From: JABMRW01 sp964396965
GTDB taxonomy: Bacteria; Chloroflexota; Dehalococcoidia; Dehalococcoidales; BS750m-G39
Length of the DNA stretch: 64,000 nucleotides
NCBI GenBank assembly: GCA_964396965.1
Contig: CAYNGD010000004.1
Location: 41,590 to 105,589, forward strand
Reading direction: 5' to 3'
In this document: piece by piece, positions 35,075-42,561 of the stretch
Layout of the letters: each line of letters opens with the position of its first letter
Position numbering within the stretch: the stretch's first letter is position 1
Position numbers and translations under genes: made by a program
Notes under the pieces: model-generated
The model's database searches: none
What the model saw: the letters and a program-made list of their open reading frames with translations, nothing else
Told to the model about the DNA's origin: nothing

Positions 35075-36242
35075 CCGGCTCTCTCCTGTTTCTGGTGATT
35101 GGGATGGTGAAGGTGAAGATGCTGCCGCTGCCCGGTTCACTGACCACCCCGATTTTGCCTCCGTGGAGCTCCACCAGCCTCTTGGCGATGGACAGGCCCA
35201 GCCCCACCCCCTTGGCATTGTCGGCGGGGTCTTTCTTGAGCTGGCCGAACTCTTCGAATATCCTCTTCTGGTCTTGGAGGCTGATGCCGATGCCGTTATC
35301 AATGACCGAGCAGTAAAGGAGGTTAGGTTTGGCCATCCGGCAGGCCACCTTTATCTTGCCGCCCCTGGGGGTGAACTTGTGGGCGTTGGAGAGGAGGTTG
35401 AGGAATATCTGCCTCATCTTGGGCTCGTCGGCGAATATCGAGCTCAGTCCGTTGCCTATCTCTATCGTGAGGGCCTGCTTTTTGGTGGTGAGCATGGGCA
35501 GGACGGTTATCTTGACATCCTCAAGCAGGACTCTCAGGTCGAACTCTCTGGGCTCCAGGGTTAGCTTGCCCGCCTCTATCTTGGAGAGGTCAAGTATGCT
35601 GTCAATGAGGTGAAGGAGGTGTTCGGCGCTGATATGGATGTAGCCCAGAAATTCCTGATGGGTGGCCTGGTCGGCCGGCGACATTCTCTGGGAGAGCAGC
35701 ACCTCGGAGAAGCCGATGATGGAGTTTAGCGGGGTGCGCAGCTCGTGGCTCATCCTGGCGGTGAAGTCGGACTTGGCCTGGCTTACCTGCTCCAGAGCCC
35801 GGTTGGCCTCCTCCAGGCTTTTGTTGGACTGCTGCAGGCTCTCCACCAGCTCCCGGTTCTCAACGAGCAGGCGCTGCTCCCGGAGAGCGTTGTTGAGGGT
35901 GGTCTCCAGCTCGCTCATGGCTACCGGCTTGAGGATATAGGCATAAGCGCCCTCGTTGATGGCGTCCACCGCCGTCTCCAGGCTGGCGTGGCCGGTTATC
36001 ATGATTACCGCCGTCTCCGGGTTGAGCTCCTTGGCCGTCTCCAGTATCTCCAGCCCGCTGATGTCGGGCAGCTTGATATCGGCGATGACGATGTTAAAGC
36101 CCCGCTTCCTGATAAGCTCCAGCGCCTCCTGGCCGTTGCCGGCGGTGACCACCTGGTAGCCCATCTCTTCCAGGTTGGCGGAGAGGGTCTTGAGCGTGGC
36201 TAGCTCGTCGTCGGTGACCAGTATTTTGGGTGACGCAGGCAT
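35064..36242 (-). CDS. Receiver-histidine kinase fusion
   Basis: A 392-residue cytosolic protein. The N-terminal receiver (VTDDELATL, Asp in IVIADIKLPDISG, Lys in ILKPVA) is joined by a coiled coil at about 120-155 to a HisKA box (FTARMSHELRTPLNSIIGFS) and HATPase (DNGIGISLQDQ, GVGLGLSIAKRL). This order, receiver first, suits a kinase controlled by an upstream phosphodonor rather than by a sensory domain. The kinase core is a paralogue of the GAF kinase at 28515-29882. Confidence 0.93.
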   Translation of the reverse strand: MPASPKILVTDDELATLKTLSANLEEMGYQVVTAGNGQEALELIRKRGFNIVIADIKLPDISGLEILETAKELNPETAVIMITGHASLETAVDAINEGAYAYILKPVAMSELETTLNNALREQRLLVENRELVESLQQSNKSLEEANRALEQVSQAKSDFTARMSHELRTPLNSIIGFSEVLLSQRMSPADQATHQEFLGYIHISAEHLLHLIDSILDLSKIEAGKLTLEPREFDLRVLLEDVKITVLPMLTTKKQALTIEIGNGLSSIFADEPKMRQIFLNLLSNAHKFTPRGGKIKVACRMAKPNLLYCSVIDNGIGISLQDQKRIFEEFGQLKKDPADNAKGVGLGLSIAKRLVELHGGKIGVVSEPGSGSIFTFTIPITRNRREPDVQ

Positions 36243-36245
36243 GGG

Positions 36246-36983
36246 CTAGCGGCTCCTCTGCGGTATTTTCTGGGAGATTTCGCCGACCACGGTCAGTATC
36301 TTCTCCACGTCGAAGGGCTTATAGATGCAGGTGTAGGCGCCCTGGGCGATAGCCCTCCTGACCAGCTCTTCCTCGGAGTAGCCGGTCATCATAATCACCG
36401 CCGCCTCCGGGTCTATCGTCTTGACCTCCTCGAAGATACGGGCGCCGTCAATATCGGGCAGCCTGATATCCAGGAAGACGATATCAAAGTGCTTTTCTTT
36501 GACCTGGGTCAGGGCTTGGGCGCCGCTTTCGGCGGCAAAAACCCGGTAGCCCCTCTCCTCCAGGATTAATTTGAGGGTCTCCCGGTCGGCGAAGTAGTCG
36601 TCCACCACCAGAATCAGCGTCCGGTGCAGGACGGACTCGATGATGCTGACCACGTGCTCCATATCAAAGGGCTTATAGACCACGGCGTAGGCGCCCTCCT
36701 CCAGGGCTTCCCGTACCAGGTCTTCCACGGAGTAGGCGGTCATCATAATCACCACTGCCTGGGGGTTGGTCTTCTTTACCTCGCGGAAGGTCTGTACCCC
36801 GTTAATCCCCGGCATCTTGATGTCCATGAATACCAGGTCGAAGGGGAGCTGCCGGGCCGCCTCGATGGCCTGGTAGCCGTTCTCGGCCAGGACGACGTTG
36901 TGGCCTTCGTCCTCCAGTATCCCGCCCAGGGTCAGCCGGCTGCTCCTGAGGTCGTCAACTACCAGGATATTGATTCTGTTCAT
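36246..36983 (-). CDS. Tandem double-receiver protein
   Basis: This 245-residue protein consists of two receiver domains and nothing else. Receiver 1 has VVDDLR, Asp in LVFMDIKMPGING and Lys in VYKPFD. Receiver 2 has VVDDYF, Asp in IVFLDIRLPDIDG and Lys in IYKPFD. The two halves are much alike, indicating an internal duplication. It overlaps the membrane kinase upstream by 29 bases and precedes the receiver-kinase fusion, so it may pass phosphate between them. Confidence 0.9.
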   Translation of the reverse strand: MNRINILVVDDLRSSRLTLGGILEDEGHNVVLAENGYQAIEAARQLPFDLVFMDIKMPGINGVQTFREVKKTNPQAVVIMMTAYSVEDLVREALEEGAYAVVYKPFDMEHVVSIIESVLHRTLILVVDDYFADRETLKLILEERGYRVFAAESGAQALTQVKEKHFDIVFLDIRLPDIDGARIFEEVKTIDPEAAVIMMTGYSEEELVRRAIAQGAYTCIYKPFDVEKILTVVGEISQKIPQRSR

Positions 36984-38223
36984 CGCTTCCCCCCCTGGCT
37001 ACGGCGCTGGTCTCCAGTATCTTCTGGGTGGGCAGGGAGATGGTAAAGGTGGTCCCCTGGCCCACCTGGCTCTTTACCCTGATTTCACCCTGGTGGCGCT
37101 CCATTATGGTCTTGCAGACCGAAAGCCCCAGACCCACCCCCTTGGCCTTGGTGGTGAAGAGGGGGTCGAAAATCTTGTTTTTGATTTCGTCGGGGATGCC
37201 GCTGCCGCTATCGGTGAACTCCACCTCGACGAATTTGCCTCTAGCGCTGGCCCTTATCTCCAGGCGGCCGCCTTCCGGCATCGCTTGCAGGGCGTTGAGG
37301 ACGATATTGACCACCACCTGCTTAATCTGCTCACCGTCCACCATCACCATGGGCAGGTTGTTTATCTCCTTGACTAAAGTTACCCCTTTCGGTATCGGGG
37401 TGTACCTGAGGGCGTCCTCAATTATCCCGGCGATGTTGGCCGGCGCCGCCGCTGGTTGGCCCATCCGGGAGAAGCCGAGGAGGTCGGTGATGACCTTGTT
37501 GGCCGAGTTGACCTCTTCGTCAATAATTTTCAGGAATTCCATCACCCTCGGCTCGGTTGTCGGCAGGTCGGTGTTGCCTGCCCGCCGCCTGATATAGAAG
37601 GCGGCGTTCTTGATGGCCCCCAGCGGGTTGCGCAGCTCGTGGCCGACCCCGCTGGCCAGCTGGCCGATGGCCGCCAGCTTTTCCGAGCGAATCAGCTGCT
37701 CCTGTGTCTCCAGAAGCTTATCATTGGCGGCCTGGAGCTGGTCGTTTCGGGCGCGCAGCTCCTCCTTGGTGGCCCTGAGTTCCTCGGAGCGCTTTTTAAG
37801 CGTGGAGAAGGCGTTGTTGATGCTTTCCCCGAAGAGCCAGGACATGCAGGCCAGCACAAACGAAATCATGATGGCGGTGGCCACCACCCCCCAGCCCAGG
37901 CCGGTCTCTTCAGAGACGGTGAAGGCGGTCCGGCCCCCCATAAATACCACGAACAGCAGCAGGACGACGAAGCCGCTTAAGAATAGGTAGACCGCGGCGT
38001 AAAATCGGCCGGAGCGGGCCAGCCAGTAGCCGATGCCGGAGACGACCAGGGCGGCGGCAAAGGACATCAGGCCGGATACCAATGATTGCAGGCCGGAGGC
38101 GAGGACATAGACCAGGAATAGCCCCAGCGCTCCCATCAGTATCCATATCAGGCTGTTGAGGAGGCGCGTCCTCCGGTTCAGCTCAGTGGACTCAATTTTA
38201 GCTTCAGCCAGTTGTTGGTTCAC
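36955..38223 (-). CDS. Membrane sensor histidine kinase
   Basis: The N-terminal part (about 22-130) of this 422-residue protein has four or five membrane helices (LIWILMGALGLFLVYVLASG, FVVLLLFVVFMGG, MISFVLACMSWLFG) without a large external domain. A coiled coil follows at about 137-180, then HisKA (ASGVGHELRNPLGAIKNAAF) and HATPase (TDSGSGIPDEI, GVGLGLSVCK). It may sense membrane state or an internal signal through the helices. It follows cheR by 18 bases in the same direction. Confidence 0.92.
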   Translation of the reverse strand: MNQQLAEAKIESTELNRRTRLLNSLIWILMGALGLFLVYVLASGLQSLVSGLMSFAAALVVSGIGYWLARSGRFYAAVYLFLSGFVVLLLFVVFMGGRTAFTVSEETGLGWGVVATAIMISFVLACMSWLFGESINNAFSTLKKRSEELRATKEELRARNDQLQAANDKLLETQEQLIRSEKLAAIGQLASGVGHELRNPLGAIKNAAFYIRRRAGNTDLPTTEPRVMEFLKIIDEEVNSANKVITDLLGFSRMGQPAAAPANIAGIIEDALRYTPIPKGVTLVKEINNLPMVMVDGEQIKQVVVNIVLNALQAMPEGGRLEIRASARGKFVEVEFTDSGSGIPDEIKNKIFDPLFTTKAKGVGLGLSVCKTIMERHQGEIRVKSQVGQGTTFTISLPTQKILETSAVARGGSDEQNQYPGS

Positions 38224-38241
38224 CGGTCACCTCCTTAAATT

Positions 38242-39084
38242 TTATTTCCCTGACTTCTTGTATATCTTGGCCTTGGCATTGAGACATTCTAGCCTGGGGC
38301 GCAGGTTATCGGTTGGTGTCTCCACCTCACCCAGGACTAGGTAGCCGGGGGTGGCCAGCGAGTCATAGACCAGGCCCAAGACCTTCCCCTGTAGCTGTCT
38401 CTGCAGGTATATCAGGACATTGCAGCAGAAGACGCAGTCCAGCGGGGCGAAGGGTGGGGGACGGCCCGAGACCAGGTCGAAGTGAGAGAAGCTGACCATC
38501 CGGCGGATGTGGCTTTTGACCAGATAGCCCTCGCCGTTGCGGCTGAAGTGACGGGCTAGGGTGGTCGGGGGGAGGCCCTCCAGCTCTTTGGGGTGGTATA
38601 GCCCCGCCTCCGCCCCGGCCAGGGTCTGGCGGTTGATGTCGGAGGCATAGACGGCTATCTCAAACTCGGTTAGCTGGCTGCCCAAAAAGTCGGCCAGCAG
38701 GATGGCTATGGAGTAGGGCTCCTCGCCGCTGGCGCAGGCGGCGCTCCAGAAGCTCAAGCTGCGTTCCCCCCGCTTTATCTTGTGGGCCAACAGTTTGGGC
38801 AGCACCAGCCTGGCTAGCTGCTGGAAGGTGTAGCGGCTGCGGAAAAAGCCGCTCACCCTGATGGTGATCTCTTCGGCCAGGCTCTGGGATTCCTGGGGGT
38901 GGCTTTCCAGAAAGTGCAAGTATTCCTCATAGCTGGTGGTGCCGGTGGCGTAGAGCCGCCGCTGCAGGCGGCGGGTTACCGTCCCGCGCTTATAGTCTCG
39001 GAAATCGTAGCCCCAGCCCCGATATACCTTCTCCAGGAGGAGCTCCAGGGCCTGGTCGTTGTTCTCGGCGCCGTTGTTCCCCAT
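38242..39084 (-). CDS. CheR-type protein-glutamate methyltransferase
   Basis: CheR uses SAM to methylate glutamates of receptor signalling domains. This 280-residue copy has the N-terminal helical domain (FRDYKRGTVTRRLQRRL) and the SAM fold (FWSAACASGEEPYSIAILL, then VYASDINRQTLAGAEAGLY and CVFCCNVLIYL). No cheB, cheA, cheW or receptor gene lies in the window, so it may belong to an alternative system in which a PAS kinase or another protein is the target. It is the first gene of the membrane-kinase operon. Confidence 0.9.
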   Translation of the reverse strand: MGNNGAENNDQALELLLEKVYRGWGYDFRDYKRGTVTRRLQRRLYATGTTSYEEYLHFLESHPQESQSLAEEITIRVSGFFRSRYTFQQLARLVLPKLLAHKIKRGERSLSFWSAACASGEEPYSIAILLADFLGSQLTEFEIAVYASDINRQTLAGAEAGLYHPKELEGLPPTTLARHFSRNGEGYLVKSHIRRMVSFSHFDLVSGRPPPFAPLDCVFCCNVLIYLQRQLQGKVLGLVYDSLATPGYLVLGEVETPTDNLRPRLECLNAKAKIYKKSGK

Positions 39085-39291
39085 GTTGCACTACCGCCCG
39101 GTGAGAATTTGCCTATATTGTACCATAAAAGCGACAAAAATGCCAGTAGTCAACTATTGTAAATAGGTAAATTGGTCAATACGAACTTAGAAAATAGGAG
39201 AGGGCAGAAAGTAGGGGGACTTATTGGCTATATTAGTGGACAGAAGGCATTATATATCTGGGCTAAAGCACTACCGGTGGTGGGGCAGGGC

Positions 39292-39564
39292 CTATTTAGA
39301 CCTCTTGGGGAATAGGCACCTGCCCTCTTGCCACCAGAAACATGAAGGAAAGCAGACCAGGCCTAGGGGGCACTGAACGGCCTGGGTGAGAATTTCTTTA
39401 ACTATCTGCGGCCAGCGACGGAATTCAACTTCTAGGCTGCTCTTAACCAGCCCGATAACCTCATCGGTCAGCTGCTCTTCGGCAATCCCCAGCTCCCGGG
39501 CGCAGGCCAGGACCTGCTCTCTGGTCAGTACGAAGACAATGTCTTGCCGATTTTCCTCCGACAT
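39292..39564 (-). CDS. Unrecognised 90-residue protein with a C-terminal Cys cluster
   Basis: The first 65 residues are helical and acidic (LTREQVLACARELGIAEEQL). The tail has four Cys (CPLGLVCFPSCFWWQEGRC) that could bind a metal or form disulfides. I do not recognise the family. It starts 6 bases after the XRE regulator stop, in the same direction, so the two are very likely cotranscribed and may act together. Confidence 0.65.
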   Translation of the reverse strand: MSEENRQDIVFVLTREQVLACARELGIAEEQLTDEVIGLVKSSLEVEFRRWPQIVKEILTQAVQCPLGLVCFPSCFWWQEGRCLFPKRSK

Positions 39565-39570
39565 TTTCAG

Positions 39571-39954
39571 TTACTCCTTTACCCTGGCGAGGCTCTTGAG
39601 CAGGGTGAGGATGACCAGCGCCAGGCGCTGTATCTCGATTGGCTCCTGGGCCAGGGCGCGGGCGACCAGAGGGTCAAGATGGCTGATACTACCGGCGTCC
39701 CGTCCTGCGGCGGTGGGCTGGGGTGAGAAATAGCCGGCCAGGCTGAACAGCTCGCTCTCATCAAAGCCCAGGTGGCCGGCGATGCGGCGCAGGACATGGG
39801 CAGAGGGGAAGCGCTCGCCCCTCTCGATGCGGCCAATATGGGACGAGGAGACCCCGGAGCTAGCGGCCAGCTCCCTCAGCGTCAGCCCGGAGATAAGCCT
39901 CTGCTGCTTGATGATTTTGCCCAGGCGGTTGTCAGTGTCTTTATCTCTTTCCAC
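39571..39954 (-). CDS. XRE-family helix-turn-helix regulator
   Basis: The 127-residue protein has a Cro/CI-type HTH at about 10-65 (IIKQQRLISGLTLRELAASS, then VSSSHIGRIERGERFPSAH). The C-terminal part is helical, without a recognised ligand domain. It is divergent from the kinase at 40199, with a strong promoter in the shared 244-base gap, so it may control that promoter as well as its own. Confidence 0.9.
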   Translation of the reverse strand: MERDKDTDNRLGKIIKQQRLISGLTLRELAASSGVSSSHIGRIERGERFPSAHVLRRIAGHLGFDESELFSLAGYFSPQPTAAGRDAGSISHLDPLVARALAQEPIEIQRLALVILTLLKSLARVKE

Positions 39955-40096
39955 CTCTGTTGCCTCCGCTCTCCCTTGATATCGTTATAGTTACATCTTA
40001 CTTGGACGAGATTAATTGCCCATAAAATTGGTGTAAAAATCCCGTGATAAATCCGGCGAGCCGTGGTTAGCTTAAGTGCCCTCCGTTGAGGTATAG

Positions 40097-40125
40097 TTGA
40101 CAGTAGGCAATATTTGTGCTATTAT
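40097..40125 (+). promoter_or_regulatory. Strong promoter of the plus-strand kinase operon
   Basis: TTGACA at 40097-40102, a 17-base spacer and TGC-TATTAT ending at 40125. This is one of the best sigma-70-type matches in the window. Nearby TAGTCAAC segments at 40135 and 39149 are possible operator half-sites, but the evidence is weak. Confidence 0.7.
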
Positions 40126-40198
40126 GTGACCAATAGTCAACATAGATTGAGTAAGAGTAGATTCAGGTTCCCTTATCTTCTCCGTCTGGGAAAAGCAA

Positions 40199-41005
40199 TT
40201 GGCGCGTATTGTTGAAATACAGGAAGAGCTGACTGAACTGAAAGCGCTGCGCCGGCGTGTAGCCGAGCTGGAGAGTCTGAAGACCGGGCCGGGGCGGGCC
40301 GAGGAGCAGTTACTTATCACTGACCGGCTGGCCTCCATCGGCGAGCTGGCCTCGGGGATTGCCCATGAGCTCAATAACCCGCTGACCAGCGTTATCGGTT
40401 TCGCCCAGCTCCTTCTGTGGAGGGAGCTCCCGGAAGATATCAGGGAGGACATCGGGGTTATCTACAGCGAGGCCAGGCGTGCCGCCGACGTTATGAAAAA
40501 CCTGCTTATCTTTGCCCGTAAGCATCCGCCGCTAAAACAGCCGGTGAATATCAACAGCGTCATTGAAAAGGTGCTGGCACTGCGCGCCTACGAGCACAGC
40601 GTGGAGAACATCCAGGTTATAGCCCGCCTGGCCCCCGACCTGCCGACGGTTATGGCCGACTATTTTCAGCTACAGCAGGTATTCCTTAACATCGTTATCA
40701 ATGCTGAACATTTCATGCTCCAGGCGCACCAGAGGGGCACCCTGACTGTTAGCACCGGGCGCGCCGGCGATAGTATCAGGGCCTCCTTTACCGATGACGG
40801 TTCCGGCATCGCCAAGGAGAACCTGGCCCACCTGTTTGACCCCTTTTTCACCACCAAGGAGGTGGGGGAGGGGACGGGGCTGGGCCTGAGCATCTGCCAC
40901 GGGATAGTGACCGGGCACGGCGGCCGGATATATGCCCAGAGCGAAGCGGGCAGAGGGGCTACCTTTGTCGTGGAACTACCCGTCCTGGCGGGCACTAACC
41001 ATTAA
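40199..41005 (+). CDS. Cytosolic histidine kinase
   Basis: A 268-residue kinase core with only an N-terminal coiled coil (IVEIQEELTELKALRRRVAE) and no sensor domain. HisKA is IAHELNNPLTSVIGFAQLLL, and HATPase has TDDGSGIAKEN and GEGTGLGLSICH. Its whole length matches the kinase core of the six-PAS hybrid kinase. The TTG start at 40199 is used because no ATG or GTG exists downstream of the in-frame stop at 40148; the ribosome site (GGGAAAAG) is weak. The receiver partner follows after 10 bases. Confidence 0.88.
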   Translation: MARIVEIQEELTELKALRRRVAELESLKTGPGRAEEQLLITDRLASIGELASGIAHELNNPLTSVIGFAQLLLWRELPEDIREDIGVIYSEARRAADVMKNLLIFARKHPPLKQPVNINSVIEKVLALRAYEHSVENIQVIARLAPDLPTVMADYFQLQQVFLNIVINAEHFMLQAHQRGTLTVSTGRAGDSIRASFTDDGSGIAKENLAHLFDPFFTTKEVGEGTGLGLSICHGIVTGHGGRIYAQSEAGRGATFVVELPVLAGTNH

Positions 41006-41015
41006 GGGGGCAGCT

Positions 41016-41414
41016 ATGACCAGCTCCAGCATCGTCAGAAGGAGAATACTATCGGTTGAGGATGAGCCGAGCATCAGGCAGGTCTGCCGCCGCACTCTCA
41101 CCAGCCAGGGCTATCAGGTGGACTTTGCCCAGAACGGGGTAACCGCGGAAAGCATGCTGATGAAGGCGGACTACGACCTGCTCCTGGTTGACATAAAGAC
41201 GCCGGTAATGGACGGCAAGCAGCTCTATCGTTACATCAAGAGGCGGTACCCAGAGCTGGCCGGCCGGGTGATATTCACCACCGGCGACGTGATAAACAGT
41301 GATACCCAGAACTTTCTGGAGAAGACGGGCCGGCCCTTTCTGTTAAAACCGTTTTCTCCAGACGAGCTTAAAGCCCTGGTCGGGGAGAACCTGCGGCGGT
41401 GGCAGACGGTCTAG
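41016..41414 (+). CDS. Single-domain response regulator
   Basis: The 132-residue receiver has LSVEDEPS, phosphoacceptor Asp in LLLVDIKTPVMDG, FTTGDV and Lys in LLKPFSPDEL. ATG 41016 has AGGGGG upstream; the longer frame to 40932 reads kinase sequence in another phase. The TTGDVINSDTQNFLEK stretch resembles the receiver at the end of the six-PAS hybrid kinase. It is the cognate receiver of the kinase just upstream. Confidence 0.92.
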   Translation: MTSSSIVRRRILSVEDEPSIRQVCRRTLTSQGYQVDFAQNGVTAESMLMKADYDLLLVDIKTPVMDGKQLYRYIKRRYPELAGRVIFTTGDVINSDTQNFLEKTGRPFLLKPFSPDELKALVGENLRRWQTV

Positions 41415-41430
41415 CCTAAGGTTGTGAACA

Positions 41431-42459
41431 ATGGCGGAAAAGCAGGGAGTTATACTAATCGTTGACGACGAGACGATAGTCAGGCGGGTCCTGGCCGAGA
41501 AGTTGAAGACGGCTGGCTACCAGTGGCAGCAGGCCAGCACCGCCGACGAGGCCCTGACCAGGATAGAGAACACCCCGGTGCAGCTGGTCATCCTGGATAT
41601 TATGATGCCGGGCAAATCGGGGATGAAGCTGCTGGCCGAGATAAAGGCGGCCCACCCCGATATCGCTGTAATTATGGCCACGGCGGTTATCGACATCAGC
41701 ACCGCCATCGAGTGCATGAAGCAGGGGGCCTATGATTACATCACCAAGCCGTTCAATCTGGACGAGGTGGTGCTGAGTATCGAGAGGGCGCTGGAGAGAA
41801 GGCGGCTGGAGCTGGAGAACCGGGACTATCAGCTGCACCTTGAGCAGAAGGTTGAGGAACAGGCGCGCAAGATACGCAGCGCCTTTCTCAATGCCATAAC
41901 GGCGCTGGTCTATGCCCTGGAGGCCAAGGACAACTATACCAGCGGCCACTCTCAGCGGGTGGCCGATATCTCGGTGGCCATCTCCGCCGAGCTGGGCTTA
42001 TCAAGACCGGAGATAGAGCAGATAAGGCTGGCCGGCCTCATCCACGATATCGGTAAGATTGGGGTGAGGGAGGCGGTCCTGACCAAGCCGGGCAGGGTAA
42101 GCGCCGAGGAATACCAGCACATACTCTCCCACTCCGACATCGGCGAGCATATACTGACGCCTATCGTTGAGGACGAGGCCATCCTGAAGGCGGTGAGGCA
42201 CCATCACGAGCGCTACGACGGCACCGGCTACCCCGACAGGCTCTCCGGCGAGGAGATACCGCTGGTTGCCCGCATCCTGTCGGTGGCGGATAGCTACGAC
42301 GCCATTATCTCCGGCCGCCCCTACCGCCAGCCAGAGAGCATCCCGGCTGCCTGCGATGAGATAAGGCGCCACAGTGGCAGCCAGTTCGACCCTAAGGTGG
42401 TCAGCGCCTTTCTCCGCATCAGAAAGCTGGCCAAGCTGGTTAAAACCGGCAGCTCATAA
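41431..42459 (+). CDS. HD-GYP-domain response regulator
   Basis: HD-GYP proteins degrade cyclic di-GMP or related nucleotides. In this 342-residue copy the receiver (VDDETIV, Asp in LVILDIMMPGKSG, Lys in ITKPFNLDEV) is followed by a coiled coil and an HD-GYP domain. That domain has LIHDIGKIG, HSDIGEHIL, HHERYDGTGYP and ADSYDAII, so the metal ligands and GYP are intact. It is third in the operon with the kinase and receiver at 40199-41414, giving that pair an output in second-messenger turnover. Confidence 0.93.
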   Translation: MAEKQGVILIVDDETIVRRVLAEKLKTAGYQWQQASTADEALTRIENTPVQLVILDIMMPGKSGMKLLAEIKAAHPDIAVIMATAVIDISTAIECMKQGAYDYITKPFNLDEVVLSIERALERRRLELENRDYQLHLEQKVEEQARKIRSAFLNAITALVYALEAKDNYTSGHSQRVADISVAISAELGLSRPEIEQIRLAGLIHDIGKIGVREAVLTKPGRVSAEEYQHILSHSDIGEHILTPIVEDEAILKAVRHHHERYDGTGYPDRLSGEEIPLVARILSVADSYDAIISGRPYRQPESIPAACDEIRRHSGSQFDPKVVSAFLRIRKLAKLVKTGSS

Positions 42460-42561
42460 GCTTAAAGCCCCCTAAAAAACTGGGCAATCCCCCCGCTTAT
42501 GGTGTATGCTATAAAGACCGTTATCTGTTATTATTTAGAACGCACTAAGAGGAGGTGAGCT

